From an uncultured Chthoniobacterales bacterium (lineage in GTDB: Bacteria; Verrucomicrobiota; Verrucomicrobiia; Chthoniobacterales; UBA10450), in NCBI GenBank assembly GCA_955652255.1, contig CATPAW010000091.1:1-5188 (forward strand): a stretch of DNA of 5,188 bases. Reading direction: 5' to 3'. The translations under genes were made by a program, and so were the position numbers. Shown here piece by piece: positions 1-4,916 of this stretch. Under the pieces are notes generated by a model. It had not been told where the DNA came from. It ran no database searches and saw only the letters and a program-made list of their open reading frames with translations. Every line of letters begins with the position of its first letter. The stretch's first letter is position 1.

Positions 1-105
1 GCCTACGAATGGAGCGGCTCCATTATCGTTTCGATGGCGATGCACGCGCTTTTTAATTCCGTGTCGCTCACCTTACTTGCATTTCCAGAACTCTTCTCGC
101 AATGA
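1..105 (+). CDS. CPBP-family intramembrane protease-like protein, C-terminal fragment
   Basis: Only the last 34 codons are present; the gene begins before the window. Frame 1 is open to a TGA at 103-105. The fragment is hydrophobic and reads as one final membrane helix containing MHALFNS. An H-x-x-x-N pattern in a late membrane helix is the last conserved motif of the CPBP (Abi/CAAX-prenyl-protease-like) family, where the histidine and asparagine belong to the proposed metal/active site. Family members are multi-pass membrane proteins; the bacterial substrates are mostly unknown. The stop codon overlaps the thiL start in an ATGA, so the gene is probably the upstream member of the same operon. 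The family call rests on one motif plus hydrophobicity, so another polytopic membrane protein cannot be excluded. Confidence 0.65.
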   Translation, partial: AYEWSGSIIVSMAMHALFNSVSLTLLAFPELFSQ

Positions 106-992
106 AATTGAGAGAGCTCGGCGAGGACCGGTTGCTCGCTCAACTCTTGCCGCATCTCCCGCCCGGGAGGTCCGTTTTCGCAGGCGCGGGAGATGACTGC
201 GCATTAGTAGAAAATCCCGTCGGCCGAAATTTTCTTGTGCTCAAAACCGATTGCGTAGTCGAAGGCGTCCACTTTTTGAGCCAAGCCAACGCGCTCGATG
301 TTGGTTGGAAGGCGATGATGCGTCCGCTAAGCGATTTCGCCGCGACTTCCGCTGTGCCCCAATTTGCCTTGATTACCCTCATCGTCTCCAAGGAAACAAA
401 GAACGACTGGGTGAAAAAGATTTATCGCGGTTTAAGCCGGGCCGCGGCGCGGTTTCGCGTCGACATTGTTGGAGGCGAGACCAGCGGCACACGAGGTCCC
501 GCCGTCATTTCGGTCAGCGTTGCGGGGTTTGTCGAGAGAGGGCGCTGCGTATTGCGCAGCGGCGGAAAAATCGGCGATGATCTTTTCGTGAGCGGCCGAC
601 TCGGCGGAGCGAATCGGAGAAGACATTTAAGATTCGTTCCGCGGATCGAGGAATCCCGCTGGCTCACAAAAAATTTCGCGCTTCACGCCATGATTGATCT
701 GAGCGACGGCCTTGGCGCCGATCTCCCGAGACTTGCGCGCGCCAGCAAAGTCGGTTTCAAGATCGACAAGAAGAACCTGCCGCTCAATCGCGCCGCCACG
801 ATCGACAATGCAATTTCAGACGGGGAAGATTACGAATTGCTCTTCGCCATTTCGCCGCGCGACAGCGATCGTTTGCAAATGAGGTGGCGCCGAAAATTTC
901 CCAAGCTCCTGCTGACGAAGATTGGTCACTTCAATCGAAGATCGAAGATCGAAAATCGAAAATTGCCCGGTGGCTACGTTCATTTCAAATAG
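102..992 (+). CDS. thiL: Thiamine-monophosphate kinase ThiL
   Basis: ThiL phosphorylates thiamine monophosphate with ATP to give thiamine diphosphate, the last step of cofactor synthesis, in the cytoplasm. The 296-residue protein has the family motifs in order: GDD at residues 30-32, TD..VEGVHF at 49-58, SDFAA at 77-81, GGETSG at 124-129, IDLSDGL at 198-204 and GEDYELLF at 241-248. These acidic motifs bind Mg and nucleotide in the PurM/ThiL fold. It is slightly shorter than the roughly 320 residues common in proteobacteria, with a compact stretch around residues 168-187 (GGANRRRHLRFVPR). The ATG at 102 fits the family N-terminus (MKLRELGEDRLL) and overlaps the upstream stop as ATGA. Oddly, residues 278-288 (NRRSKIENRKL) are encoded by a 7-base tandem repeat, yet the expected terminal GYVHF (291-295) follows intact. 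The 3' end overlaps tsaE by 23 bases. Confidence 0.95.
   Translation: MKLRELGEDRLLAQLLPHLPPGRSVFAGAGDDCALVENPVGRNFLVLKTDCVVEGVHFLSQANALDVGWKAMMRPLSDFAATSAVPQFALITLIVSKETKNDWVKKIYRGLSRAAARFRVDIVGGETSGTRGPAVISVSVAGFVERGRCVLRSGGKIGDDLFVSGRLGGANRRRHLRFVPRIEESRWLTKNFALHAMIDLSDGLGADLPRLARASKVGFKIDKKNLPLNRAATIDNAISDGEDYELLFAISPRDSDRLQMRWRRKFPKLLLTKIGHFNRRSKIENRKLPGGYVHFK
934..961 (+). repeat. 7-base tandem repeat inside the thiL 3' end
   Basis: Four consecutive 7-base units are visible: ATCGAAG, ATCGAAG, ATCGAAA, ATCGAAA, followed by ATTG. A unit of seven is not a multiple of three, so the repeat is read in rotating frame, giving RRSKIENRK in ThiL and IEDRRSKIEN in the tsaE frame. It lies just upstream of the preferred tsaE GTG start. 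Purine-rich ATCGAA-type units like this are, from memory, common as intergenic dispersed repeats in Verrucomicrobiota and Planctomycetota assemblies; that has not been checked here. Confidence 0.8.
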
Positions 993-1434
993 TCCGGCGG
1001 AAACGGAGGCGTTCGGCCGGCGATTGGCCAAACGTGTAGGCCCGGGGTCGGTGCTGGCGCTGAAAGGCGATCTCGGCTCAGGGAAAACGCAATTAGTCAA
1101 AGGGCTCGTTGCCGGATTCGGCAGCAAGGCGCCAGTCACAAGTCCCACGTTTACGATTTTGCACGAATACGCTGGCGGGCGCTTGCCCGTTTACCATTTC
1201 GACTTTTTCCGGCTGCAAGATCGGCAATCCGCCGTGCGGCTCGGTCTCGACGATTATTTTTTTGGCGCGGGCCTTTCGGTCATCGAATGGGCAGACAAGT
1301 TTCCGGAATTAATTCCAGAACCGGCGCAATGGATTTTCTTCGAGATGAAATCGGAAAACGAGCGAATAATCAATACGCTGGACGATGCTATACGTGAATC
1401 ACGTATTCCATTGAAGCCGCACCACATGAAATGA
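970..1434 (+). CDS. tsaE: tRNA t6A biosynthesis ATPase TsaE
   Basis: TsaE is the ATPase that works with TsaB and TsaD in transferring threonylcarbamoyl to A37 of ANN-decoding tRNAs, in the cytoplasm. From the GTG at 970 the protein has 154 residues, the normal family size. It shows a Walker A loop GDLGSGKT (33-40), the SPTF motif (58-61), YHFDFFRL (75-82) and VIEWADK (104-110), matching the family pattern in order and spacing. A longer reading from a TTG at 922 adds 16 residues encoded mostly by the ATCGAA tandem repeat; I reject it because family homology begins at ISNSPAETEAFG, just after the GTG. No clear Shine-Dalgarno precedes either start, so coupling to thiL is likely. The C-terminal tail (about residues 141-146) is encoded by an inverted repeat. 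It overlaps tsaB by four bases. Confidence 0.93.
   Translation: MATFISNSPAETEAFGRRLAKRVGPGSVLALKGDLGSGKTQLVKGLVAGFGSKAPVTSPTFTILHEYAGGRLPVYHFDFFRLQDRQSAVRLGLDDYFFGAGLSVIEWADKFPELIPEPAQWIFFEMKSENERIINTLDDAIRESRIPLKPHHMK
1390..1406. repeat. Perfect inverted repeat in the tsaE 3' end
   Basis: ATACGTG, a 3-base loop AAT, then CACGTAT form a perfect 7-bp inverted repeat. It is entirely coding, specifying IRESRI near the end of TsaE, beyond the conserved domain and 25 bases before the tsaB start. It could be a short dispersed palindrome, a protein-binding site or chance. There is no U-run, so it is not a terminator. Confidence 0.6.
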
Positions 1435-2072
1435 GAGTGCTGGCTCTGGAGCTTTCCACTGTGCGCGGCAGCTTCGCCTGGTTGAACTACGATGTCGCTC
1501 CTGCGAGTGAGCGCGGGACAAGCCTTGCGCGCGAGTGGCCGAACGATCGGAAAAACTCCGGAACGTTCTTTGAAAATCTCGCGGATGCGCAAAAACAGTT
1601 TGGGGCGCCTGACACGATTGTCGTCGGTTTGGGACCTGGCTCGTATGCTGGAGTCCGAATTGCGATCTCAGCTGCGATTGGTTTACAGACCGCATCGAAT
1701 GCGCGACTCATCGGGTTTCCTTCGATCTGTGCAATGGAGACCGGCGAAGACGAGTACTGCGTCATCGGAGACGCGCGCCGGCAATCGTTTTTCTTTGCGC
1801 GCGTTCGGGCCAACGATTTAATCGAAGGTCCGACGTTATTCAGCGAAATTGAATTGCGAGGCAAGATCGACAAGTTGCAAGACAACATGTCGATCTTTGT
1901 CTCGGAGAAACTTCCGCAGTTTAAGCGCGCGGCCATTGCTTATCCTTCCGCGATCGTGCTGGCTGGACTTGCACAGGATTCGCATCGCAATTTTGCATCG
2001 CCGCCGCTTGAGCCAATTTATTTGCGCGAGCCGCACATCACGATTCCGAAAAGAGCGAAAGTTGTTCTATGA
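1431..2072 (+). CDS. tsaB: t6A biosynthesis protein TsaB
   Basis: TsaB is the inactive ASKHA-fold paralogue of TsaD; it dimerises with TsaD and, with TsaE, supports the threonylcarbamoyl transfer that forms t6A37 in tRNA. The 213-residue protein starts MRVLALELST, the family N-terminal strand (commonly IDTS; here ELS). It carries the diagnostic GLGPGSYAGVRI at residues 66-77, and a late PLEPIYLRE segment matching the family C-terminus. Length is slightly under the E. coli protein of about 231 residues. The ATG at 1431 overlaps the tsaE stop as ATGA, and its own stop overlaps the alr ATG the same way. Direct adjacency to tsaE supports the call: these two act in one complex. In many bacteria rimI follows tsaB; here alr follows instead. 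TsaC and TsaD are not in the window. Confidence 0.92.
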   Translation: MRVLALELSTVRGSFAWLNYDVAPASERGTSLAREWPNDRKNSGTFFENLADAQKQFGAPDTIVVGLGPGSYAGVRIAISAAIGLQTASNARLIGFPSICAMETGEDEYCVIGDARRQSFFFARVRANDLIEGPTLFSEIELRGKIDKLQDNMSIFVSEKLPQFKRAAIAYPSAIVLAGLAQDSHRNFASPPLEPIYLREPHITIPKRAKVVL

Positions 2073-3169
2073 CCACGGAGAGATATCGATGTTGGGCTGA
2101 GATCGACCGCAGCGCGCTGCGACATAACGCGGCGGCGGTCCGCGAGCGAATCGGATCAGCCGAGCTGCTCGCGGTCGTGAAAGCGAACGGCTACGGGCAT
2201 GGCATGGTGGGCGTGGCCGAAGCGCTCGCGAATGACGCGCAAATGTTCGGCGTGGCCAATCTGGAGGAAGCGATCACGCTCCGAGATTCACTCGCTCATC
2301 CAGTCATCATTCTCAGCCCAGCGCTGCCGGGCGAAAGATCGACAATCGTCAAGCGCGCTTTCATTCCGTCGATCTCGACCCTTGAAGAAGGGGGAGATTT
2401 TAGTCATCTCGCGCACACGGGCGCGGTCGCAATCAATTTTAAGATCGACACGGGAATGGGACGCATGGGTGTTCCGGAAACCGACGCGCTCGCTGTTTTC
2501 AAAAAAGTGGCCGCGCTACCGAACATCAAAGTGCACAGCGTTTCCTCGCATCTGCCGGTTGCAAACGAAGATGCGGAATATACCCGCGAGGAGCTTTTGC
2601 GATTCGGCAAACTTGTTCAGCAATTTCGACGCGAAGTTCCCGGCGATTACAAAGTCCATGTCTTGCAGAGCGCAGGCGTGCTCGCTTTTGCCGATCCGAC
2701 TTTCGACATCGTACGCGGTGGCATCATGCTCTACGGCATTTCTCCTTTGCTAGAGTTTCAAAAGATTTTGCAGCCCGTGATGACTTGGAAAACGCGGGTC
2801 GGTCTCATTCGCGACATGCCAAAGGGCAGTTCCATTAGTTATGGGCGGACATTTATCACGCCGAGAAGAATGCGCATCGCAACCCTCACGGCCGGTTATG
2901 CCGATGGTTATCCGCGGCATCTTTCCAACCGCGACGCCGCGGTTTTGGTCCGCGGCCGGCGTTGTGCTTTGCTCGGCCGCGTGACGATGGACCTTATGAT
3001 GATCGACGTGAGCAATATCGACAATGTGCAAGTTGGCGATGAAGTGATTTTAATGGGCCGCCAGGGCGATCAGGAAATTTCGGCGGCCGAACTGGCGGAG
3101 CGGGCTGGCACGATCACCTGGGAGATCACGACGCGCATTGGCAGCCGTGTCCAGCGCATTTACACTTGA
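2069..3169 (+). CDS. alr: Alanine racemase (PLP-dependent)
   Basis: Alr interconverts L- and D-alanine, providing D-alanine for peptidoglycan. The 366-residue length is typical. The N-terminal TIM barrel begins WAEIDRSALRHN and contains VVKANGYGHG with the PLP-binding lysine at K38, then KIDTGMGRMG, HLPVANED and RGGIMLYGI. The C-terminal beta domain has SYGRTF, then AGYADGYPR with the second catalytic base at Y277, and GRVTMDLMMIDV, where the usual GRVCMD cysteine is threonine. GDEVILMG and a terminal ITTRIGSRVQRIY also fit. The ATG at 2069 overlaps the tsaB stop. An alr gene near tsaE/tsaB is a known type of bacterial neighbourhood. All catalytic features are present, so it should be active. 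The next gene starts at or within six bases of its stop. Confidence 0.97.
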   Translation: MTTERYRCWAEIDRSALRHNAAAVRERIGSAELLAVVKANGYGHGMVGVAEALANDAQMFGVANLEEAITLRDSLAHPVIILSPALPGERSTIVKRAFIPSISTLEEGGDFSHLAHTGAVAINFKIDTGMGRMGVPETDALAVFKKVAALPNIKVHSVSSHLPVANEDAEYTREELLRFGKLVQQFRREVPGDYKVHVLQSAGVLAFADPTFDIVRGGIMLYGISPLLEFQKILQPVMTWKTRVGLIRDMPKGSSISYGRTFITPRRMRIATLTAGYADGYPRHLSNRDAAVLVRGRRCALLGRVTMDLMMIDVSNIDNVQVGDEVILMGRQGDQEISAAELAERAGTITWEITTRIGSRVQRIYT

Positions 3170-3175
3170 TTGTCG

Positions 3176-3538
3176 ATGTTCCAGATCATTTTCAACGAGC
3201 TGAGCGCGGCAGAAATCTCGGCTTTGCCGAAGTCGTTGCAGCTCGATCTCCTGGCCGAGTTTCAAATTCTGCCGGAGGACGTCGATCATCTCGATACCAG
3301 GCGATTTGGCGTAATCGAGCGCGAGGGGAAAAAGTTACACCGTTACCGCGCGAAAGATTACCGGATTTATTTCGAAAAGACCGACGAAGGAATCACCGTG
3401 CACCGCGTTCTGCACAAAAACACGCTGCGCGATTTTCTTTTCCGGAGCAAGCTGCCGACGTCGGAAGACGCGCAACTTGGTGAGACGCGCGAGTTCTGGA
3501 AATTGATCGAACAAGGCGAGCGAACCCGGAAGGTGTAG
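3176..3538 (+). CDS. RelE/ParE-superfamily-like small protein, no visible antitoxin
   Basis: The 120-residue protein resembles the RelE/ParE fold. It has an N-terminal strand MFQIIF, a helical region at about 10-30 (SAAEISALPKSLQLDLLAEF), then a core of strands with LHRYRAKDYRIYFEK (54-68) and ITVHRVLHKNTLRDFLFR (73-90). The latter two match the family pattern of a basic strand ending in DYRI followed by a V.H.R/K strand. Active RelE toxins cut ribosome-bound mRNA and ParE poisons gyrase; nothing here settles which, if either, applies. A charged tail (91-120) extends past the usual core. A TTG at 3170, directly after the alr stop, would add two residues; I prefer the ATG. It ends the alr operon, and neither neighbour is an antitoxin, so it may be a domesticated or non-toxic family member. 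The fold call is by pattern only. Confidence 0.7.
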   Translation: MFQIIFNELSAAEISALPKSLQLDLLAEFQILPEDVDHLDTRRFGVIEREGKKLHRYRAKDYRIYFEKTDEGITVHRVLHKNTLRDFLFRSKLPTSEDAQLGETREFWKLIEQGERTRKV

Positions 3539-3546
3539 ATCTGTAG

Positions 3547-3565
3547 CGGCGGTCTATGACCGCCG
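3547..3565. repeat. Perfect hairpin repeat in the convergent intergenic region
   Basis: CGGCGGTC, loop TAT, GACCGCCG give an 8-bp perfect stem nine bases after the RelE-like stop. There is no U-run on either strand, so it is a poor intrinsic terminator. The GTAGCGGCGGTC...GACCGCC form resembles, from memory, palindromic dispersed repeats in Verrucomicrobiota intergenic DNA. It could still stabilise the 3' end of the upstream mRNA. Confidence 0.65.
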
Positions 3566-3604
3566 GAAATAAATACGACGCTTCCGAACTTCGCGTGGAG
3601 ACTA

Positions 3605-3632
3605 AGAGATCTCTCGACTTCGCTCGGGATGA
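3605..3632. repeat. Probable dispersed intergenic repeat with short palindrome
   Basis: The stretch starts with the 10-base palindrome AGAGATCTCT (3605-3614) and continues as CGACTTCGCTCGGGATGA. The second part resembles a motif (CTCGACTTCGCTCGGGATGA) that I recall as a frequent intergenic repeat in many environmental bacterial genomes. Only one copy is in the window, so repeat status is inference. Confidence 0.45.
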
Positions 3633-3662
3633 TAAACTTGGCGCTGATGCGCCTAGTTTGTC
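3631..3662. terminator. Stem-loop terminator, possibly bidirectional, between convergent operons
   Basis: The arms AAACTTGGCGC (3634-3644) and GCGCCTAGTTT (3649-3659) pair with one mismatch around a TGAT loop. Outer pairs G3631-C3662, A3632-T3661 and a T-G wobble lengthen the stem to 14 positions. The stem reaches into the rpsR stop codon (3661-3663). On the minus strand it is followed only by a weak U-rich stretch, and on the plus strand by a short T-rich stretch. Its position between two convergent operons supports a terminator role for rpsR, and perhaps for the alr operon as well. Confidence 0.6.
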
Positions 3663-3900
3663 ATTTCATCAGCAGCACTGAGCGGCTGCGCTTGATTTCG
3701 CGGGTGATTTTGCGGTGCATGTGCGCCGGCATGCCGGTGACGCGGCGGGGGAGAATTTTGCCGCTTTCGGTGACGAATTTTTTCAGGAGATCGGGATTTT
3801 TGTAATCGATCGCTTCCACAGCGATGTCGATCCGGCGCCGCGGCATGATGCGATTGGCGCGGCGGAAAGCGGAACGGCGTTTGGCGGTTTTAGGTTGCAT
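3661..3900 (-). CDS. rpsR: 30S ribosomal protein bS18
   Basis: bS18 binds the platform of the 30S subunit beside bS6. The 79-residue protein has the family core: IDYKNPDLLKKFVTESGK (31-48), then ILPRRVTG (49-56) and a basic C-terminal helix including REIKRSR. The basic N-terminus (KTAKRRSAFRRANR) also fits. It contains no cysteine, so it is a zinc-free form. The C-terminus is slightly unusual, with MPAHMHRKI where most have a T-x-x-x-x-Q-R-K pattern and LLMK at the end. The ATG at 3900 is preferred over a TTG two codons earlier, which would sit directly against the rpmG stop. It is the last gene of the DksA-like/rpmG/rpsR operon. bS18 is more often encoded beside rpsF, ssb and rplI, so a second copy elsewhere is possible. 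Confidence 0.93.
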   Translation of the reverse strand: MQPKTAKRRSAFRRANRIMPRRRIDIAVEAIDYKNPDLLKKFVTESGKILPRRVTGMPAHMHRKITREIKRSRSVLLMK

Positions 3901-3906
3901 CGACAA

Positions 3907-4080
3907 TTATCTGGTCTCGCGGTGCAGAGTATGACGCTTGAGAAATGGATTGTATTTCTTTTTCTCAAGACGATTGGGCGTGCGCGGACTCTTCTTGTTT
4001 CGAGAAGACATGTAGCGCGAGACCGGTTGGCCGAGCGCCTTTGCTTCGGTGCACTCGAGAGTGATGATTTCCTGCGCCAT
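3907..4080 (-). CDS. rpmG: 50S ribosomal protein bL33
   Basis: This small gene encodes 57 residues, starting MAQEIITLECTEAKALG and continuing with SRYMSSRNKK, TPNRLEKKKYNPFLKRH and TLHRETR, then a TAA at 3907-3909. The TLxCTE start, the RNKK..RTPNRLE.KKY core and the HTLHRET end are the bL33 signature of the large ribosomal subunit. Zinc-binding bL33 has two cysteine pairs; here only C10 remains. The second residue of the first pair is alanine (CTEA instead of CTEC), and the cysteine after KKY is asparagine (KKYNP). It is therefore a zinc-free form that looks derived from a zinc-binding ancestor. The ATG at 4080 lies five bases after the DksA-like stop, and rpsR begins six bases after its own stop. 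No Shine-Dalgarno is visible. Confidence 0.93.
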   Translation of the reverse strand: MAQEIITLECTEAKALGQPVSRYMSSRNKKSPRTPNRLEKKKYNPFLKRHTLHRETR

Positions 4081-4085
4081 GATGA

Positions 4086-4790
4086 TTATTCTTTATTTTC
4101 GGTCGGCGCGGCTTCCTCTTCCTCGGCTTCACCGCCCTCTTCCTCGGTCAAACCGAAGAGCGAAGTCACCGACTGCCGGACACGTGAGGCCTTATTCTGT
4201 TTCTCGAGCTGCGACTGACACTCGACCGTGAAACGCGCGAATGGGATCGCTTCAAGTCGCATGTGCGGAATCGGTTTGCCCGACATTTCGCACACCCCGT
4301 AGGTGCCGAGCTCGATGCGTTTCAAGGCCTGATCGATTTCGTAAAGCGCGTCCTGCTCCTGCGAGAGCAAACTCAAGGCGAAGTCGCGATCGTAGGCATC
4401 CGAGCCGGCATCGGCCTGATGCATGCCAAAGGCGGACGCTTCGCTTCCTTCCGCGCGCGAACGCAATGTGTCCTGCGCCACGCCGGCCATGGAATCGACC
4501 ATGGCATCGCGCAGCTGCAGCAGTCTCTCTTTCTGCCTGCGGGTGAAGGGATCGAGTCTCCGCTCGCGATGATTCCGGCCGAGCAGCTCGAGCGTGCCGC
4601 GCGAGTTGTTCCTTCCTCTTCCGGATTTCGAAAACTTCGGCGAGCGTTTTGCCGAATGTTCTCGCGTCTTCGCTGGAATTCGCGCCGCTTTCTTCGATGT
4701 CGATCTTTTGATGGAAATCCTGCGCTTCGCCTTTGCGTTAGGTGCGGCCGGTCTTCTAGCGTGGGCCTTCTTTTTCTTCGATTTAGGCAT
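4086..4790 (-). CDS. TraR/DksA-family regulator with degenerate zinc finger
   Basis: DksA-type proteins enter the RNA polymerase secondary channel and tune initiation, often with ppGpp. The 234-residue protein is longer than E. coli DksA (151). Residues 1-65 are a lysine/arginine/alanine/serine-rich basic tail. Residues 82-160 are two helical arms likely to form the coiled coil, with acidic tip residues near ADAGSDAYDRD (126-136). Residues 161-195 are the finger: LGTYGVCEMSGKPIPHMRLEA, then TVECQ. Finger spacing is exactly C167-x2-S170-x17-T188-x2-C191, so two of the four zinc ligands are replaced, as in zinc-independent DksA paralogues. Residues 216-234 are an acidic tail with ten glutamates. 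It is the first gene of an operon with rpmG and rpsR. Family membership is firm; orthology to E. coli DksA is not, so no symbol is given. Confidence 0.88.
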   Translation of the reverse strand: MPKSKKKKAHARRPAAPNAKAKRRISIKRSTSKKAARIPAKTREHSAKRSPKFSKSGRGRNNSRGTLELLGRNHRERRLDPFTRRQKERLLQLRDAMVDSMAGVAQDTLRSRAEGSEASAFGMHQADAGSDAYDRDFALSLLSQEQDALYEIDQALKRIELGTYGVCEMSGKPIPHMRLEAIPFARFTVECQSQLEKQNKASRVRQSVTSLFGLTEEEGGEAEEEEAAPTENKE

Positions 4791-4797
4791 AATTGAA

Positions 4798-4832
4798 GGC
4801 GCCTGCGGTTTCCGGCGCCAAAAACGGAGGCT
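4798..4832 (-). promoter_or_regulatory. Structured 5' leader of the DksA-like operon
   Basis: GGCGCC occurs at 4798-4803 and again at 4814-4819, able to pair as a 6-bp stem around a 10-base loop. It ends seven bases upstream of the DksA-like ATG. An overlapping alternative pairs GCCTGCGG-TTT with AAAAACGGAGGC (about 4801-4832) with one mismatch. The two folds share bases and are mutually exclusive. No known riboswitch class is recognised. The hairpin lies where a ribosome binding site would be, so an effect on translation is possible but unproven. Confidence 0.3.
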
Positions 4833-4835
4833 TAA

Positions 4836-4865
4836 TTAAGAACATTTCGCCAAACGCGCAAGCAA
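4836..4865 (-). promoter_or_regulatory. Candidate promoter of the DksA-like/rpmG/rpsR operon
   Basis: On the minus strand, TTGCTT (4865-4860) and TCTTAA (4841-4836) are separated by 18 bases, a weak match to -35 and -10 boxes. They lie about 45 bases upstream of the DksA-like ATG. A 10-base palindrome CTTAATTAAG (4831-4840) overlaps the -10 box, and GAAATGTT (4848-4841) lies in the spacer and overlaps it by one base. Both would be well placed for a repressor. The boxes are weak, so this is a position-based suggestion only. Confidence 0.3.
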
Positions 4866-4879
4866 AGATTTCACGCAAC

Positions 4880-4916
4880 GATTCGACCAATTAGAGGGCG
4901 CGTCTTCGGGTCGATC
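4880..4916 (-). terminator. Weak terminator-like inverted repeat after the ABC permease
   Basis: Directly after the permease stop on the minus strand, GATCGACC can pair with GGTCGAATC about 20 bases later, with one bulged base. The loop is long and there is no U-run, so this is a poor intrinsic terminator. It could be a Rho-dependent 3' structure, or read-through into the DksA-like operon could occur. Confidence 0.22.

Noticed and set aside
922..969. Longer N-terminus for TsaE from the TTG at 922
   Set aside because: The extra 16 residues are mostly translated tandem repeat and precede the family homology; the GTG at 970 gives the usual length.
1487..1936. 149-codon open frame antisense to tsaB
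   Set aside because: tsaB carries the diagnostic GPGSYAGVR motif and is coupled to its neighbours; the antisense frame has no support.
2199..2753. 184-codon open frame inside alr on the same strand
   Set aside because: Out-of-frame shadow of a fully conserved alanine racemase; composition is arginine and serine rich and matches nothing.
3170..3178. TTGTCGATG at the RelE-like start and again on the minus strand at the rpsR start (3906-3898)
   Set aside because: A shared 9-mer at two starts is striking, but two cases in 5 kb can arise by chance and no mechanism is evident.
3715..4218. 167-codon open frame on the plus strand
   Set aside because: It lies antisense to rpsR, rpmG and the DksA-like gene, all of which have clear family motifs, and its translation shows no recognisable domain.
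4263..4796. 177-codon open frame on the plus strand
   Set aside because: It is the antisense shadow of the DksA-like gene; the translation is arginine-rich low-complexity text with no family motif.
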